A stretch of DNA of 64,000 bases from CAZAQS01 sp964486825 (GCA_964486825.1 CAZAQS010000003.1:3253-67252); one strand, 5' to 3'. Positions 17,844-26,964 are shown, counted from the stretch's first letter. Numbers and translations: made by a program. The notes: generated by a model from the sequence alone, not told the origin.

Positions 17844-18911
17844 ATGGCTGAAGAGAACACTCTACCTCGCATATCATGGGACTCGGGCACCGCCTACGAT
17901 TTATTCGTAAGCTTGCGCGTGCTCAACGAGCCGGAAAAGTTCGACCTGCGCCCATCCTGGGCGGCCGGCGTCCGCTCGCGCCTCTCCCCAGGCGACCGTG
18001 AAGTTTTGGAGGCCTCCCTGGACGTGATCCACTTTCCTTTAGGGTGGATCCACACCCTGCCCTCACCCAAGGACGCCGCAACTGCACTGCGTGCCCTGGC
18101 TGCTCACCCCCCGGCAGAACGGCTGCCGGCCCTGACTTTTACCAGTGATTATTCGCCTCCTGCAATGGAACTCCTTCTGTCGGTAGCCAGGAAAGGCAGC
18201 TGGGATGAAAGCGATCGCGAGCAATTGCGTTCCTTGCAACCGGGCAAGTCACCCCTAAAATCCAAATACCTGGGCAGGTTCCTGGATACCTGGTCCCACC
18301 CGGCCGAGTTTGGTGAAGCCTACCTGCAAGCCCTGCATGCCTACCAGGCGGCCTTCTTTGCAGAAGAAGAAGGGCATATCCGGGGCATGCTTCAAGAGGC
18401 CCTCTCCCAGGCTCAAGAGCTGGCAGTTTCCTACACCACCATGGAATTGATAGAAGAGCTTTCCCAGGGCGTCAGGGTTGAATTCGTAAAGGATTTGGAA
18501 GGCATCATCCTGGTGCCCTCCTATTGGATTTCCCCCTTGATCGTGATCGAAAGGCTGGATCCGAGCTGCGTCCTGATGCTGTTCGGCGCCCGTCCCAAGG
18601 ATATCTCGCTGGTTCCGGGGGAGTATATCCCGGATGCGATGCTGCGCGCTCTGAAAGCTTTAGCGGACCCCACTCGCTTGAAGATCCTGCGTTACCTGGG
18701 GCAGAGGCCATATTCTCCTTCACAATTGGCCCGCCTGCTACGCTTACGAGCCCCGACGGTGATCCACCACCTGAACGCCCTACGCCTGGCTGGCCTGGTC
18801 CACCTGACCCTGGTTGGAGAGGGAGAGAAAATGTACCAGGCCCGGGCTGAAGCCGTGGAAGGCGCATTCAGGAAGTTGAAAGCATTTCTCGAAAGCGGCA
18901 GTGAGGACTAA
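17844..18911 (+). CDS. ArsR-type winged-helix regulator with large N-terminal domain
   Basis: A 355-residue protein: residues 1-260 form a mostly helical domain of unknown role, and residues 265-350 are an ArsR-like winged helix (AMLRALKALADPTRLKILRY, then TVIHHLNALRLAGLV). The long N-terminal part is unlike metal-sensing ArsR proteins (about 110 residues), so the signal is unknown. Overlapping palindromes lie in its promoter. The MFS gene begins 2 bp after its stop, which suggests that the regulator controls the transporter and itself. Confidence 0.85.
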   Translation: MAEENTLPRISWDSGTAYDLFVSLRVLNEPEKFDLRPSWAAGVRSRLSPGDREVLEASLDVIHFPLGWIHTLPSPKDAATALRALAAHPPAERLPALTFTSDYSPPAMELLLSVARKGSWDESDREQLRSLQPGKSPLKSKYLGRFLDTWSHPAEFGEAYLQALHAYQAAFFAEEEGHIRGMLQEALSQAQELAVSYTTMELIEELSQGVRVEFVKDLEGIILVPSYWISPLIVIERLDPSCVLMLFGARPKDISLVPGEYIPDAMLRALKALADPTRLKILRYLGQRPYSPSQLARLLRLRAPTVIHHLNALRLAGLVHLTLVGEGEKMYQARAEAVEGAFRKLKAFLESGSED

Positions 18912-18913
18912 AC

Positions 18914-20200
18914 ATGGCAATGAAATACATTAAAGGTATCAGCGGGACCACCGTTACCTATATCTCGCGTGTCCGCTCATTTCAGCCCAACGCGCGCCTG
19001 TATTTGTTGAATGTATTGGTTACCGGTGCGGCCATGGGCATCTTCCGCTTGCTTTTCAATTTTTATGTGCTCAGTCTGGGATACGATGAAGCCTTACTGG
19101 GGCGCCTGGTCACCGCCAGTAGTCTCTCCGCTTTGATCTTTGCCCTGCCGATGGGCTACCTGGCGGATATACTTGGCCGGAAAAATTCCCTGCTGCTGTC
19201 GGTGGCCTTGATGAGCGTTTCCTTGACCGGCATGGTGGTCTGGCCAATTGCGGGCGTTTTTTACGTTACCAATATCATTTTTGGGATCTCTCAAAGCCTG
19301 GGTGCGGTCACCATGGCGCCCTTCTTGATGGAAAACTCCGGCGAGCAGGAGCGCACCTATTTATTCAGCATCGGCTCCGGCCTTCAAATGACGGCTGCCT
19401 CGATCGGTAACTGGGTGGGTGGCTTTTTGCCGACCTGGGTGGCCTTGAGCCGCGGGGTTGATGCGACCAGCAGTACGGCGTATGGCGGCGCTCTGGCAAT
19501 TACGGCGATCACATCCGCGTTCGGCTTGCTGCCCCTGCTGTTCCTGCGCACGCCGCGTTCTTTCCGCTCCGATCGCACCATCTTTGCCCCGCTGAACTAT
19601 GCAGCCCAACATCCGCGCCAGCTCGGCCGGCTGATCCTGCCCATGCTGCTCACCTCGATTGGTGCAGGCTTGATCATGCCCTTCATGAACGTCTTTTACC
19701 GCCAGGTCTACCACCAGCCAGATCCCGTTATCGGTTCCCTGTTCGCTTGGGGTTCGCTGGCCATGGCGCTTGGCCTGCTGGTCGCGCCTCCCCTGGCAGA
19801 GAGAATGGGCAAGATCCAGATGGTGGTGATCACGCAGGGAATTTCCATCCCGTTCCTGGTCTTGCTCGGCTTTTCGCCCTGGTTTTGGCTCAGTGCAGCT
19901 TCTTACTATGTGCGATTGGCCCTGATGAATATGAGCCAACCTGTTTACCAGACTTTCGTCATGGAAAACGTCGAGCCTTCCGCTCGCGCCACCGTCGCCA
20001 GCCTGGTGAGTATGTCCTGGAACTTCGGTTGGGCCTTCAGCCCCATGATCAGCGGCTGGTTCCAGGTGAACTATGGCTTTGGCCCGCCTTACATGGGCAC
20101 CATCCTGCTGTACTCGATTGCTGTCTATCTCTACTGGAGCTTTTTTTGGCGCTCCCCCTCCAGAGCTCAAAAGACCGCCGTCAGGATCCCAGGAGATTGA
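18914..20200 (+). CDS. MFS transporter, probable efflux
   Basis: A 428-residue major facilitator protein with about 12 membrane helices. The loop 2-3 signature is LPMGYLADILGRKN, the expected MFS motif A (G-x-x-x-D-x-x-G-R-K). It is coupled to the ArsR-type regulator (2-bp gap), as drug or metabolite exporters often are. The substrate is not known. Confidence 0.87.
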   Translation: MAMKYIKGISGTTVTYISRVRSFQPNARLYLLNVLVTGAAMGIFRLLFNFYVLSLGYDEALLGRLVTASSLSALIFALPMGYLADILGRKNSLLLSVALMSVSLTGMVVWPIAGVFYVTNIIFGISQSLGAVTMAPFLMENSGEQERTYLFSIGSGLQMTAASIGNWVGGFLPTWVALSRGVDATSSTAYGGALAITAITSAFGLLPLLFLRTPRSFRSDRTIFAPLNYAAQHPRQLGRLILPMLLTSIGAGLIMPFMNVFYRQVYHQPDPVIGSLFAWGSLAMALGLLVAPPLAERMGKIQMVVITQGISIPFLVLLGFSPWFWLSAASYYVRLALMNMSQPVYQTFVMENVEPSARATVASLVSMSWNFGWAFSPMISGWFQVNYGFGPPYMGTILLYSIAVYLYWSFFWRSPSRAQKTAVRIPGD

Positions 20201-20377
20201 TCAATTATTAGAATGTGAAAAATCTCGCTTATCTCGGTAACCTTTCCTGCCCTCCTGCATCATAAGAATGACTATGATTGCGCCATTTCCCACAGGTTCA
20301 TCCCTGCGAACAGGCATCCGTAAAGAAACCTGCGGGAAGCTTTGACCAATAATTAACAAAAATAAGGAGTACATTAC

Positions 20378-20782
20378 ATGGAAATGGTGATCGATTTTCC
20401 TGGGGGAGCCTCTGTCAATGCTCATTTTGGAGCCTATACCGTTGAAACAGACCAGCCTCCCTCGGGCGGCGGGCGCGGCGCTGCGCCAACCCCCTTTGCC
20501 ATGTTCCTGGCTTCCCTGGGAACCTGCGCCGGGATCTATGTCCTGGGCTTTTGCCGCCAGCGTGGGCTGCCAACCGAAGGCATTCGCATCATCCAGCGCA
20601 CGCATAGCGACCCAACATCAGGCATGGTAGACAAGATCGACCTCGAGATCCAGGTCCCGCCCACCTTCCCAGGTAAATACCTGCCTTCCTTGATCCGCTC
20701 GGCAGAGCTATGCGCGGTGAAAAAGCATATCGAGCATCCCCCTGAGTTCGATGTTTATACCCGCGCCGTAGAGACTGCTTGA
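20378..20782 (+). CDS. OsmC/Ohr-family protein
   Basis: A 134-residue protein of the OsmC superfamily, thiol peroxidases that reduce organic hydroperoxides. The two redox cysteines are Cys50 (LASLGTCAGIYV) and Cys112 (SAELCAVKKH). The protein is closer to the YhfA/short OsmC group than to Ohr. A purine-rich AAGGAG lies upstream of the ATG. A strong inverted repeat follows the gene. Confidence 0.87.
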   Translation: MEMVIDFPGGASVNAHFGAYTVETDQPPSGGGRGAAPTPFAMFLASLGTCAGIYVLGFCRQRGLPTEGIRIIQRTHSDPTSGMVDKIDLEIQVPPTFPGKYLPSLIRSAELCAVKKHIEHPPEFDVYTRAVETA

Positions 20783-20825
20783 GGGTATTCATCTCCTTCC
20801 TCTGTCTATAACTGAATGTACAGTA

Positions 20826-20861
20826 AAACAGATCTTGAGGGCCTACCCCCAAGATCTGTTT
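20826..20861 (+). terminator. Rho-independent terminator after the OsmC gene
   Basis: A perfect 12-bp stem AAACAGATCTTG / CAAGATCTGTTT around a 12-base loop, followed by a T-rich stretch. Lies 44 bp after the stop codon. Confidence 0.75.
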
Positions 20862-20999
20862 CCGTTTACTCCCCCAACCGATCAGATAAGGAATGGCCAA
20901 TTACTGCCGCCTGCCAAAAAGGAGAAGACGGCCTGCAGATCTGGTAGTTTCTGAGGCCATGGAGCAGCGAATTAATTCCCCCCCTTTCAAAGTTTGCTA

Positions 21000-21005
21000 T
21001 ATAAT
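21000..21005 (+). promoter_or_regulatory. -10 box of the NfeD-flotillin operon
   Basis: TATAAT 26 bp before the NfeD-like ATG, with AGGAGG between. No convincing -35 was seen. Confidence 0.5.
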
Positions 21006-21031
21006 GTATTCGTCACGATAGGAGGCTTCCC

Positions 21032-21619
21032 ATGGGACTCGCTACAATTTATACCGTCTGTGCGATCGCCGGGGGGACGGTGCTTGCGCTCAGGTTCCTG
21101 TTAATGCTGTTTGGTCTGGATCACGGAGACGCGGGAGTCGATTTCGATGCCAGTGTGGATGTGGATCTTGATGGCCATTTAGACGCCGGGCATGATGGAG
21201 GTGGTGTCTTCACCTTCCTATCCGTGCAATCCATCTCCGGCTTTTTTACCATGTTTGGCCTGGTGGGGTTAGGTCTCCTCCAGATTAACGCCTCGGATGT
21301 CTTGAGCCTGGTCGGGGCTCTGGCTGCCGGAGTCTTTACCGCCTGGTGCACGGGCATGATCTTCTTGGCCATGCGACGCTTGCAATCCGAAGGCACCCTG
21401 GTGATCAGTAACGCCATCGGGCAGACCGGTACCGTGTATTTGACCATTCCGGAAACAGGCTCCGGATCGGTCAGCATTGCCGTGCAGGGCTCCTTGCGTA
21501 ACCTGGATGCCATATCCGAGAACGGTCGCCGCATCCCTACCGGGAGTATTATCAAGGTCGTTGGCATCACCGCTGGGAAAATCCTGGTGGTCACCGACCA
21601 ATTAACCGAAACCAAATAA
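21032..21619 (+). CDS. NfeD-like membrane protein
   Basis: A 195-residue membrane protein with a first helix at about 5-27, an acidic Asp-rich loop (30-57), further helices between 60 and 115, and a C-terminal OB-fold of NfeD type (about 130-195; NAIGQTGTVYL, then GSIIKVVGI). NfeD proteins accompany flotillin/stomatin-like SPFH proteins, and a flotillin gene follows 21 bp downstream. The long acidic loop is unusual. AGGAGG sits 7 nt before the ATG. Confidence 0.85.
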   Translation: MGLATIYTVCAIAGGTVLALRFLLMLFGLDHGDAGVDFDASVDVDLDGHLDAGHDGGGVFTFLSVQSISGFFTMFGLVGLGLLQINASDVLSLVGALAAGVFTAWCTGMIFLAMRRLQSEGTLVISNAIGQTGTVYLTIPETGSGSVSIAVQGSLRNLDAISENGRRIPTGSIIKVVGITAGKILVVTDQLTETK

Positions 21620-21640
21620 TTTAGAACGGAGGTTAGTTTT

Positions 21641-23071
21641 ATGATCTCGCCCACTCTGCCTCTTCTTTTCCTGGCTGTCATCGTCTTCATCATGCTGATG
21701 TTCTTTGCGGTTGTTTTCATGACCAGCCGCTACAAGCGCTGCCCTTCCGACAAGGTGCTCGTCATTTCGGGTAGGGTTGGCAAGGGCTCAGCCAGCAGGT
21801 GTATGCACGGTGGTGGGGCTTTCATCTGGCCGGTGGTACAGGAATACCGCTATATGAGCCTGACCCCCCTGACCATCAATATCCCGCTTCAGAATGCCCT
21901 CTCACTGCAGAACATCCGCATCAACGTCCCCAGCACCTTCACGGTTGGCATCAGCACCCAGCCAGAGATCATGGCCAATGCGGCCGAGCGCTTGCTCGGC
22001 CTGGCGCCCGCCATGATCGAAGCGATGGCCAAGGAGATCATCTTCGGCCAGCTACGTCTCACAGTCGCCTCTCTCACCATCGAGCAGATCAACCAGGACC
22101 GCGAGAGCTTCCTGGAAGCGGTCCGCAAGAACGTCGAGCCAGAGCTGAATAAGATCGGCCTGTACCTGATCAATGTCAATATCACCGATATCACCGATGA
22201 GAGCGACTATATCGAGAGCATTGGTAAGAAAGCCGCCGCCGAAGCGGTCAACAAGGCCAAGGTGGATGTGGCCCAGCAGACCAAGCTTGGCGCCATCGGT
22301 GAAGCCGAAGCCTATCGGGAAGAAACCATCCGCGTTGCAGAAAGCATGGCCGAAGCGGAAAAGGGCAAGAAATCCGCCATGGCCAGCCAGCGCATCTTCG
22401 TGCAGCAGAAAGAGTCCGAGGCGGTGCAGGGCGAAAACCTTTCCCAGGTAGAGATCGCTGATTCGAACGCGGCCATGGAAGTCAAGCGGGCGGCCGCCTT
22501 CCAGCGCTCGGAAGTCGCCCAGCGTGAAGCCCAGAAGGCCATTCAAGCCGCCGAATACGAGAAGCGTTTGGCTCAGCTGCGCGCCGAAGAAGTCGCCCAG
22601 CAGGAGACCAACAAGATCAAGCTCGAGATCGATGCGGAAGCGAACGCTGAAATGACCCGTCGTGAGGCCAGGGGTCAGGCAGATGCCATCCTGATGAAGT
22701 ACCAGGCTGAAGCCGAGGGTCTGCAGAAATTGTTGGAGGCCAAGTCAGATGGCTATAAGCGCCTTATCGAAAGCTGCAACGGCGACTCCCAGGCCGCTAC
22801 CAGCCTGTTGATGATCGAGAAGCTCAGTGATATCGTCCAGGCACAGATGGAAGCCATCAGCAACTTGAAGATCGACAAGATCACAGTATGGGACTCGGGT
22901 GGTCACAATGGGAGCAGCAATACCACCGCCGATTTCCTGTCTGGCTTTGTCCGCTCGCTGCCGCCCCTCCAGGAGGTCGCCGCCATGGCCGGGGTGGAGC
23001 TGCCCGAATTCCTGGGGAAGGTTGCCCCTGGAAAAGGACCGGCTATAACTGGTGAGGTGGTTGGGGATTAG
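21641..23071 (+). CDS. Flotillin-like SPFH-domain protein
   Basis: A 476-residue membrane-anchored scaffold of functional membrane microdomains. An N-terminal hydrophobic hairpin (residues 6-27) leads to the SPFH/PHB domain (30-190) and a long Ala/Glu-rich coiled coil (190-375) with repeated EAE/AE motifs, as in FloT/YuaG. The C-terminus is flexible with Gly/Pro-rich ends. GGAGG precedes the ATG. A terminator follows, so this is the last gene of the NfeD-flotillin operon. Confidence 0.92.
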   Translation: MISPTLPLLFLAVIVFIMLMFFAVVFMTSRYKRCPSDKVLVISGRVGKGSASRCMHGGGAFIWPVVQEYRYMSLTPLTINIPLQNALSLQNIRINVPSTFTVGISTQPEIMANAAERLLGLAPAMIEAMAKEIIFGQLRLTVASLTIEQINQDRESFLEAVRKNVEPELNKIGLYLINVNITDITDESDYIESIGKKAAAEAVNKAKVDVAQQTKLGAIGEAEAYREETIRVAESMAEAEKGKKSAMASQRIFVQQKESEAVQGENLSQVEIADSNAAMEVKRAAAFQRSEVAQREAQKAIQAAEYEKRLAQLRAEEVAQQETNKIKLEIDAEANAEMTRREARGQADAILMKYQAEAEGLQKLLEAKSDGYKRLIESCNGDSQAATSLLMIEKLSDIVQAQMEAISNLKIDKITVWDSGGHNGSSNTTADFLSGFVRSLPPLQEVAAMAGVELPEFLGKVAPGKGPAITGEVVGD

Positions 23072-23101
23072 GTTTACATAAACAAAAGTAACCTTAAAAA
23101 T

Positions 23102-23127
23102 AAACGGCCCTCCTGGAGGGCCGTTTT
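23102..23127 (+). terminator. Rho-independent terminator after flotillin
   Basis: A 10-bp perfect stem AAACGGCCCT / AGGGCCGTTT with loop CCTGG, ending in T4. It overlaps, in antisense, the end of a ferredoxin remnant. Confidence 0.85.
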
Positions 23128-23320
23128 CGATGGTCCAATCTTGCTCTTTCAGGAAAGCCATCGGCTCCGGGGTATACGGCTTCCCGCACGCCTGGCAAGG
23201 CTCTAACTTCACCACCGTATTCCAGGAATGCAGGAAGCGCTGTCCATCCTTATCCTCGATATGGATGGCTCCAGTCGGGCAGACTGTTGCACAGGCTCCA
23301 CAGCCGATGCAGTCTTCCCC
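23110..23320 (-). pseudogene. 4Fe-4S ferredoxin-type fragment
   Basis: An open frame directly after the TAG of the cytochrome fragment, with no start codon of its own. It reads GEDCIGCGACATVCPTGAI (a complete CxxCxxCxxxCP cluster motif) and then LEPCQACGKPYTPEPMAFL, which resembles the tail of HycF/NuoI-like subunits of membrane hydrogenases or complex I relatives. Only the second half of such a protein is left. It runs without a clear end into the flotillin terminator region. Confidence 0.65.
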
Positions 23321-24196
23321 CTAAGGCGCTTGCAACCATTCCGCAGGCGTCGCCAGCGGCCCGCTCAAACTATGCAAAAACGCCTCCAGCTGCATCATAC
23401 TGGGACCCATGAACGGCAGCGGTTCCAGCTCCGTCTGCCCGATAGCTGCTGCCGGTGCATGCCGGTAGTGGCGCACAACCATGAACAGGTCACCGAACTG
23501 CCCGGCGTGCATATAAGGCGCCATTTCTGCCACATTGCGCAGCGTGGGTGGCTTTAATGCCCCGGCCAGCTCATCTCCGTTGTCCACCAGGAATCGCAGC
23601 TCGGCGCACTCGTCGGGTTCAGCATCACTGTACGGACCTAGACAGTTGAATTCATCCTTCAGTACCTCTTGTACTCCCAACTGGCGACCGGGATCGGGGG
23701 GCGTGCCACTGCGAGGCGGGACTCCCGTGTTGTGGAAGGAGTTATTTGTCAACAGCGGCCCGTTATGGCACTGGATGCAGTTTGCCTCACCAATGAAGAG
23801 GCGCAGTCCGGCTATCTCATTTCCGGTCATGGCCGCATCCATGGCCCCGACATCGCCTTCTAGCAGCGCTTCAACGTAAGCGTCAAAACGGGAAGGACCG
23901 GGTACGATCAGTCTTTCGTATGCTGCAATGGCCTTGCCAATATTGGCGTAGATCCGGTTTACTGCTTCGCGGTCCTCCCGGCTCATCGCCTCCCAGGCAG
24001 CCCAGGCTTCCGGATCCTCTATGGGTCCTGCGCTCTCAGGGAAACGGGTCGTGTCTGAAAGGTCGGGCAGCGGACTGAAAATGGCTTCGTAATCTACCTG
24101 GTAGTACTTGTCGATCAGGTGAGCGTATTGGGTGCGTGTACCTCCATGCTCCACTTCGTCATTCGTTGGCAGAATTCGGATCGCCGAGCCTAACAA
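23321..24196 (-). pseudogene. Dihaem cytochrome c peroxidase (MauG-like), N-terminally truncated
   Basis: About 291 residues of the C-terminal part of a bacterial dihaem cytochrome peroxidase: VEHGGTRTQYAHLIDKYY, one haem site ANCIQCHNGPLLTNNSFHNTG, and LKPPTLRNVAEMAPYMHAGQF. The first haem site (CxxCH near the N-terminus of the family) and any signal peptide are missing. The frame is closed just upstream by TGA, and the only possible start is TTG with no Shine-Dalgarno. It is therefore a remnant rather than a working gene. Confidence 0.72.
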
Positions 24197-24218
24197 TCAT
24201 GGGTAGCCGCTCGGGTCC

Positions 24219-24581
24219 TTATTTAGATGCCAGAACTACCAGAGTTCGGAATGGGATATGATACCCAGCTTGAGTATTGTAATTCGCAAGCCTCCGGCAT
24301 ACTTCATCGACGACCGTCTGCCGCAGGACCGATGGGACTGAGTTGAATCCCGCCGCCATGGGGGTGGCGCTGATATGGCGCGGTACGAAATCCTTCAGCC
24401 TTGGCAAATGCAGGTCGAGTTGCACAGTTTCCATCTCGACCTTCTGATATCCAGCTTCTAAGACGATGTCCCGAATTAGATCCTTGTCCGACAGGCTGAA
24501 GGCAGATAAAAGGCCGGCCGCGACCTCCCGGCGGTTCGCTTTGAGCCAGGCAGCAGGTATCGTGCGCTCTGTTTCGTCCAC
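24219..24581 (-). pseudogene. SAM-dependent methyltransferase C-terminal fragment
   Basis: 120 residues matching the end of a UbiE/Methyltransf_11-like enzyme: helix-turn SLSDKDLIRDIVLEAGYQKVE, the substrate-cap helices and a last strand FRTLVVLASK. The Rossmann part with the SAM-binding GxGxG motif, about 150 residues, is absent, and an in-frame TAA lies just upstream of the GTG. Probably a pseudogene. It sits between the cytochrome fragment and the sORF unit. Confidence 0.6.
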
Positions 24582-24662
24582 CTGACCTTAAGCAGGTAAG
24601 CCGAAATGAGAATACGGACAAATTTCCTCCCTAAGAATCTGGTCGAAATTCAAAACCTGTGA

Positions 24663-24668
24663 TAAAAT
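24663..24668 (+). promoter_or_regulatory. -10 box of a short leaderless ORF
   Basis: TAAAAT nine bases before the ATG of the 27-codon ORF, which would give a message with only 2-3 bases before the start codon. The -35 region is not convincing. Confidence 0.35.
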
Positions 24669-24677
24669 TCCCATCCT

Positions 24678-24761
24678 ATGAACTACGTACCTCTTGCCCA
24701 CTTTATTCAGATGAGCGACTCCGGCGCCATATATTCGCGCGCCTGTCCACCTTGTGATTGA
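24678..24761 (+). CDS. 27-residue ORF, possible leader peptide
   Basis: A short ORF starting MNYVPLAHFIQ and ending ACPPCD, with a -10 box just upstream and a strong terminator 28 bp after its stop; the MFS gene follows that terminator. The unit could be a leader-peptide attenuator sensing cysteine or proline supply, a stand-alone small protein, or the last remnant of a lost gene. No family is recognised and the evidence is positional only. Confidence 0.35.
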   Translation: MNYVPLAHFIQMSDSGAIYSRACPPCD

Positions 24762-24789
24762 TTTTACATAATTCTTTAGTAATTCCTCC

Positions 24790-24823
24790 CCCGCCGGCGC
24801 GCAACCAGGCCGGCGGGTTTTTT
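24790..24823 (+). terminator. Rho-independent terminator before the MFS gene
   Basis: A 9-bp GC-only stem CCCGCCGGC / GCCGGCGGG with a 10-base loop, then T6. It ends only about 14-26 bp before the MFS start, so it is placed as an attenuator would be, or ends the 27-residue ORF. Confidence 0.85.
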
Positions 24824-24848
24824 GTTTAATGGGTTAATGGGTAGAAAA

Positions 24849-26207
24849 ATGAAACTACAACACCAAACCGGCACCAACGCTTTTCGGATCTTATGGGCGG
24901 GCCAGTCGCTCTCCCTGCTAGGTTCAGGGATGACCCGCTTCGCGGTCATGATCTGGGCTTTTCAGGTTCAGGGGACCGCTACTGCCCTGGCTTTGCTGGG
25001 CTTCTTCAATTGCCTCACCTACGTCATTGCCAGCCCCTTCGCCGGCGTCCTGGTAGACCGCTGGAACCGCCGCACGGTCATGGTCCTTGCTGACATAGGT
25101 GCAGGATTGGCAACCGCCTTCCTCCTGGCAATGTTCTTGTTGGGCAAGTTGGATCTCTGGCATTTGTACCTGGCGGTCGGTATTGTGGGTGTCTTCGAGG
25201 CCTTCCAGGAGCCGGCTTTTTCCGCCTCCGTCAGCCTGCTGGTGCCTCGCCAGGATTATACCCGTAGCAATGCCTTGCTTGGGCTGGGTAAATCGGCAGC
25301 TCGCATGCTGTCGCCTGCCATCGCCGGGGTTCTCCTGCCGTTCGCCGGGCTGGGTCTCATCATGGTCGTTGACCTTGCTACCCTGGGTCTGGCCTTGCTG
25401 GGGCTACTGTTCGTGCGCATCCCGCGCCCGCAAGCCAGCCTGGAAGGTCGCCAGGTGGAGGGTTCCTTCTGGCGACAGTTAAGCTTTGGTACAGGTTATA
25501 TCCTGCGTCGCCCGGGACTGCGTGGGCTGCTGTTCACCTTCTTCCTGGTCAATCTGTTCGGCACGCTGACCTATTTTGCTGTGCTCTCGCCGATGATCCT
25601 GGCCCGCACGGGCGGTAACGAGACCATCCTGGGCTGGGTGCGTACGGCGATGGGCTTAGGCGGCATCGCCGGCGGCCTGGTGGTAAGCGCATGGGGTTGG
25701 TCGAAGCATAAGGCGCGCATCTACCTGGTGAGCGTGATGCTGTCCTTCCTGGTCTTCGACGCCCTGATGGCAATCAGCACTACGGCTACCGGCTGGATCG
25801 CGGCCGGGTTACTGGCAGAGTTCACCATCGCCTTCATCGTCAGCCCCTATTTCGCCATCTGGCAGGAAAAGGTACCTGCCGATGTCCAGGGGCGCGTCTT
25901 TGCCACGCGCGAGATGGTCCAGGTCACCTCCCAGCCGATAGGATACCTTGCGGGAGGTCTTCTGGCTGACCATCTCTTCGAGCCTTTCATGCTCGGCGGG
26001 AGCGGGCTGGCGGCTTCCTTATCCGGCCTGGTTGGTTTTGGGCCTGGCTCGGGCATGGCGGTCATGTTCCTGTTTACCAGCGTGTTTGGCGGGCTGACCG
26101 GCTTGCTGGGACTGCTTTCGCCCTCCATCCGCCGGCTGGAGCAAGCGGAGCAGGGTGTGGGTGATGAGGAGGCGGTCCTGATCAACCCGAGCTTAGAGGT
26201 CAGCTAG
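24849..26207 (+). CDS. MFS transporter (MFS_3 / enterobactin-exporter-like)
   Basis: About 452 residues with 12 predicted helices. Motif A-like FAGVLVDRWNRRTVMVLADI and the N-terminus FRILWAGQSLSLLGSGMTRFA match the MFS_3 group (EntS, macrolide efflux). ATG 24849 is preferred over 24837 and the TTG at 24822, because the upstream codons run into the terminator tail. Substrate unknown. The strong terminator just upstream suggests attenuation or a separate promoter in a very short space. Confidence 0.85.
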   Translation: MKLQHQTGTNAFRILWAGQSLSLLGSGMTRFAVMIWAFQVQGTATALALLGFFNCLTYVIASPFAGVLVDRWNRRTVMVLADIGAGLATAFLLAMFLLGKLDLWHLYLAVGIVGVFEAFQEPAFSASVSLLVPRQDYTRSNALLGLGKSAARMLSPAIAGVLLPFAGLGLIMVVDLATLGLALLGLLFVRIPRPQASLEGRQVEGSFWRQLSFGTGYILRRPGLRGLLFTFFLVNLFGTLTYFAVLSPMILARTGGNETILGWVRTAMGLGGIAGGLVVSAWGWSKHKARIYLVSVMLSFLVFDALMAISTTATGWIAAGLLAEFTIAFIVSPYFAIWQEKVPADVQGRVFATREMVQVTSQPIGYLAGGLLADHLFEPFMLGGSGLAASLSGLVGFGPGSGMAVMFLFTSVFGGLTGLLGLLSPSIRRLEQAEQGVGDEEAVLINPSLEVS

Positions 26208-26262
26208 CTGCTCGAACTGGCGGCAGCTGCCCCAGGAACGGCCGAAAAAGTCCTTGGCCCAT

Positions 26263-26439
26263 TCAATACCGCATGCCCACTCCCCCCTGATTGGTCGCAA
26301 TGGCTGCCTTGGGGGCCTGCGAGCAGCCGCCCTGTAAGAGCAGCTGGAAGAATTGCTCTACCCCTGGCAACAGCTCGAGGGTGAACTGCTCCGCCAGGGT
26401 GCCATCGACGTCGAAGATGACCAGCTTGATCCCCGGCAT
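26263..26439 (-). pseudogene. HAD-family phosphatase fragment
   Basis: 58 codons starting ATG with the HAD motif I IFDVDGTL (Asp10 and Asp12 of VIFDVDGT) and a motif II-like ATNQGG. The frame ends in TGA after GVGMRY, where relatives usually have Trp (MRYWM), and then continues open for about 18 codons to another stop at about 26208. Motifs III and IV are absent. It looks like the start of a histidinol-phosphatase-type HAD gene, cut by a nonsense change and truncation. Confidence 0.65.
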
Positions 26440-26445
26440 ACGGCC

Positions 26446-26964
26446 CTATTTTCCCTCGAGATCGCTCAAGCCCACCTGCTTTTGAGCTAGTTTTTCGAAT
26501 TCAGCCTGGGTGGGTAAACCGATGCCCTTTTCGGTATTCCGCATGTAGAGGGTCACGTGCATTGGAGGCATCTCGAGCTCCTTCCCCACCAACTCACTCA
26601 GCCGCCTGAAAAAGGAGGCCAGTCCCGGCACTTCTACCATCTGGATGATCGTCTCCGCCTCCGGTTCCTCCTGGACATGGTAGAAACGCTCAAGCTTGCG
26701 GAATTCCCAATTGCTCTCCTCGATCAGGCCGCGCACCTGCTCTTCCTGTTCGGGATTTTCTTCCAGGTGCTTACGGACAGCCTCGGCTGCCTCCCGGCTT
26801 AGGATAGTGATATGGAATTCATCCTTCAACTCGAAGGCCCGCTCTTCAAAGGTTACGCGCTTCTCTTCTAAATCGATGTCCTCCTTCTCAAGGTGGGCCA
26901 GCATTGAGCCGCTTTCCCCATCAAAAGCCAGCTCCTTTGGAGCCATCATTTCAACGCTCTTCAT
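26446..26964 (-). CDS. 2H phosphoesterase-like protein
   Basis: A 172-residue protein with two HxT motifs (H51-I-T53 in FHITIL and H136-V-T138 in MHVTLYM), the pattern of the 2H phosphoesterase superfamily (2'-5' RNA ligase and cyclic phosphodiesterase relatives). The spacing of 85 residues is normal. Between them is a helical, Glu-rich region. It would act on 2',3'-cyclic phosphates or similar bonds; the substrate is unknown. The start follows a purine-rich AGGA in the 5' region. Confidence 0.72.
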   Translation of the reverse strand: MKSVEMMAPKELAFDGESGSMLAHLEKEDIDLEEKRVTFEERAFELKDEFHITILSREAAEAVRKHLEENPEQEEQVRGLIEESNWEFRKLERFYHVQEEPEAETIIQMVEVPGLASFFRRLSELVGKELEMPPMHVTLYMRNTEKGIGLPTQAEFEKLAQKQVGLSDLEGK

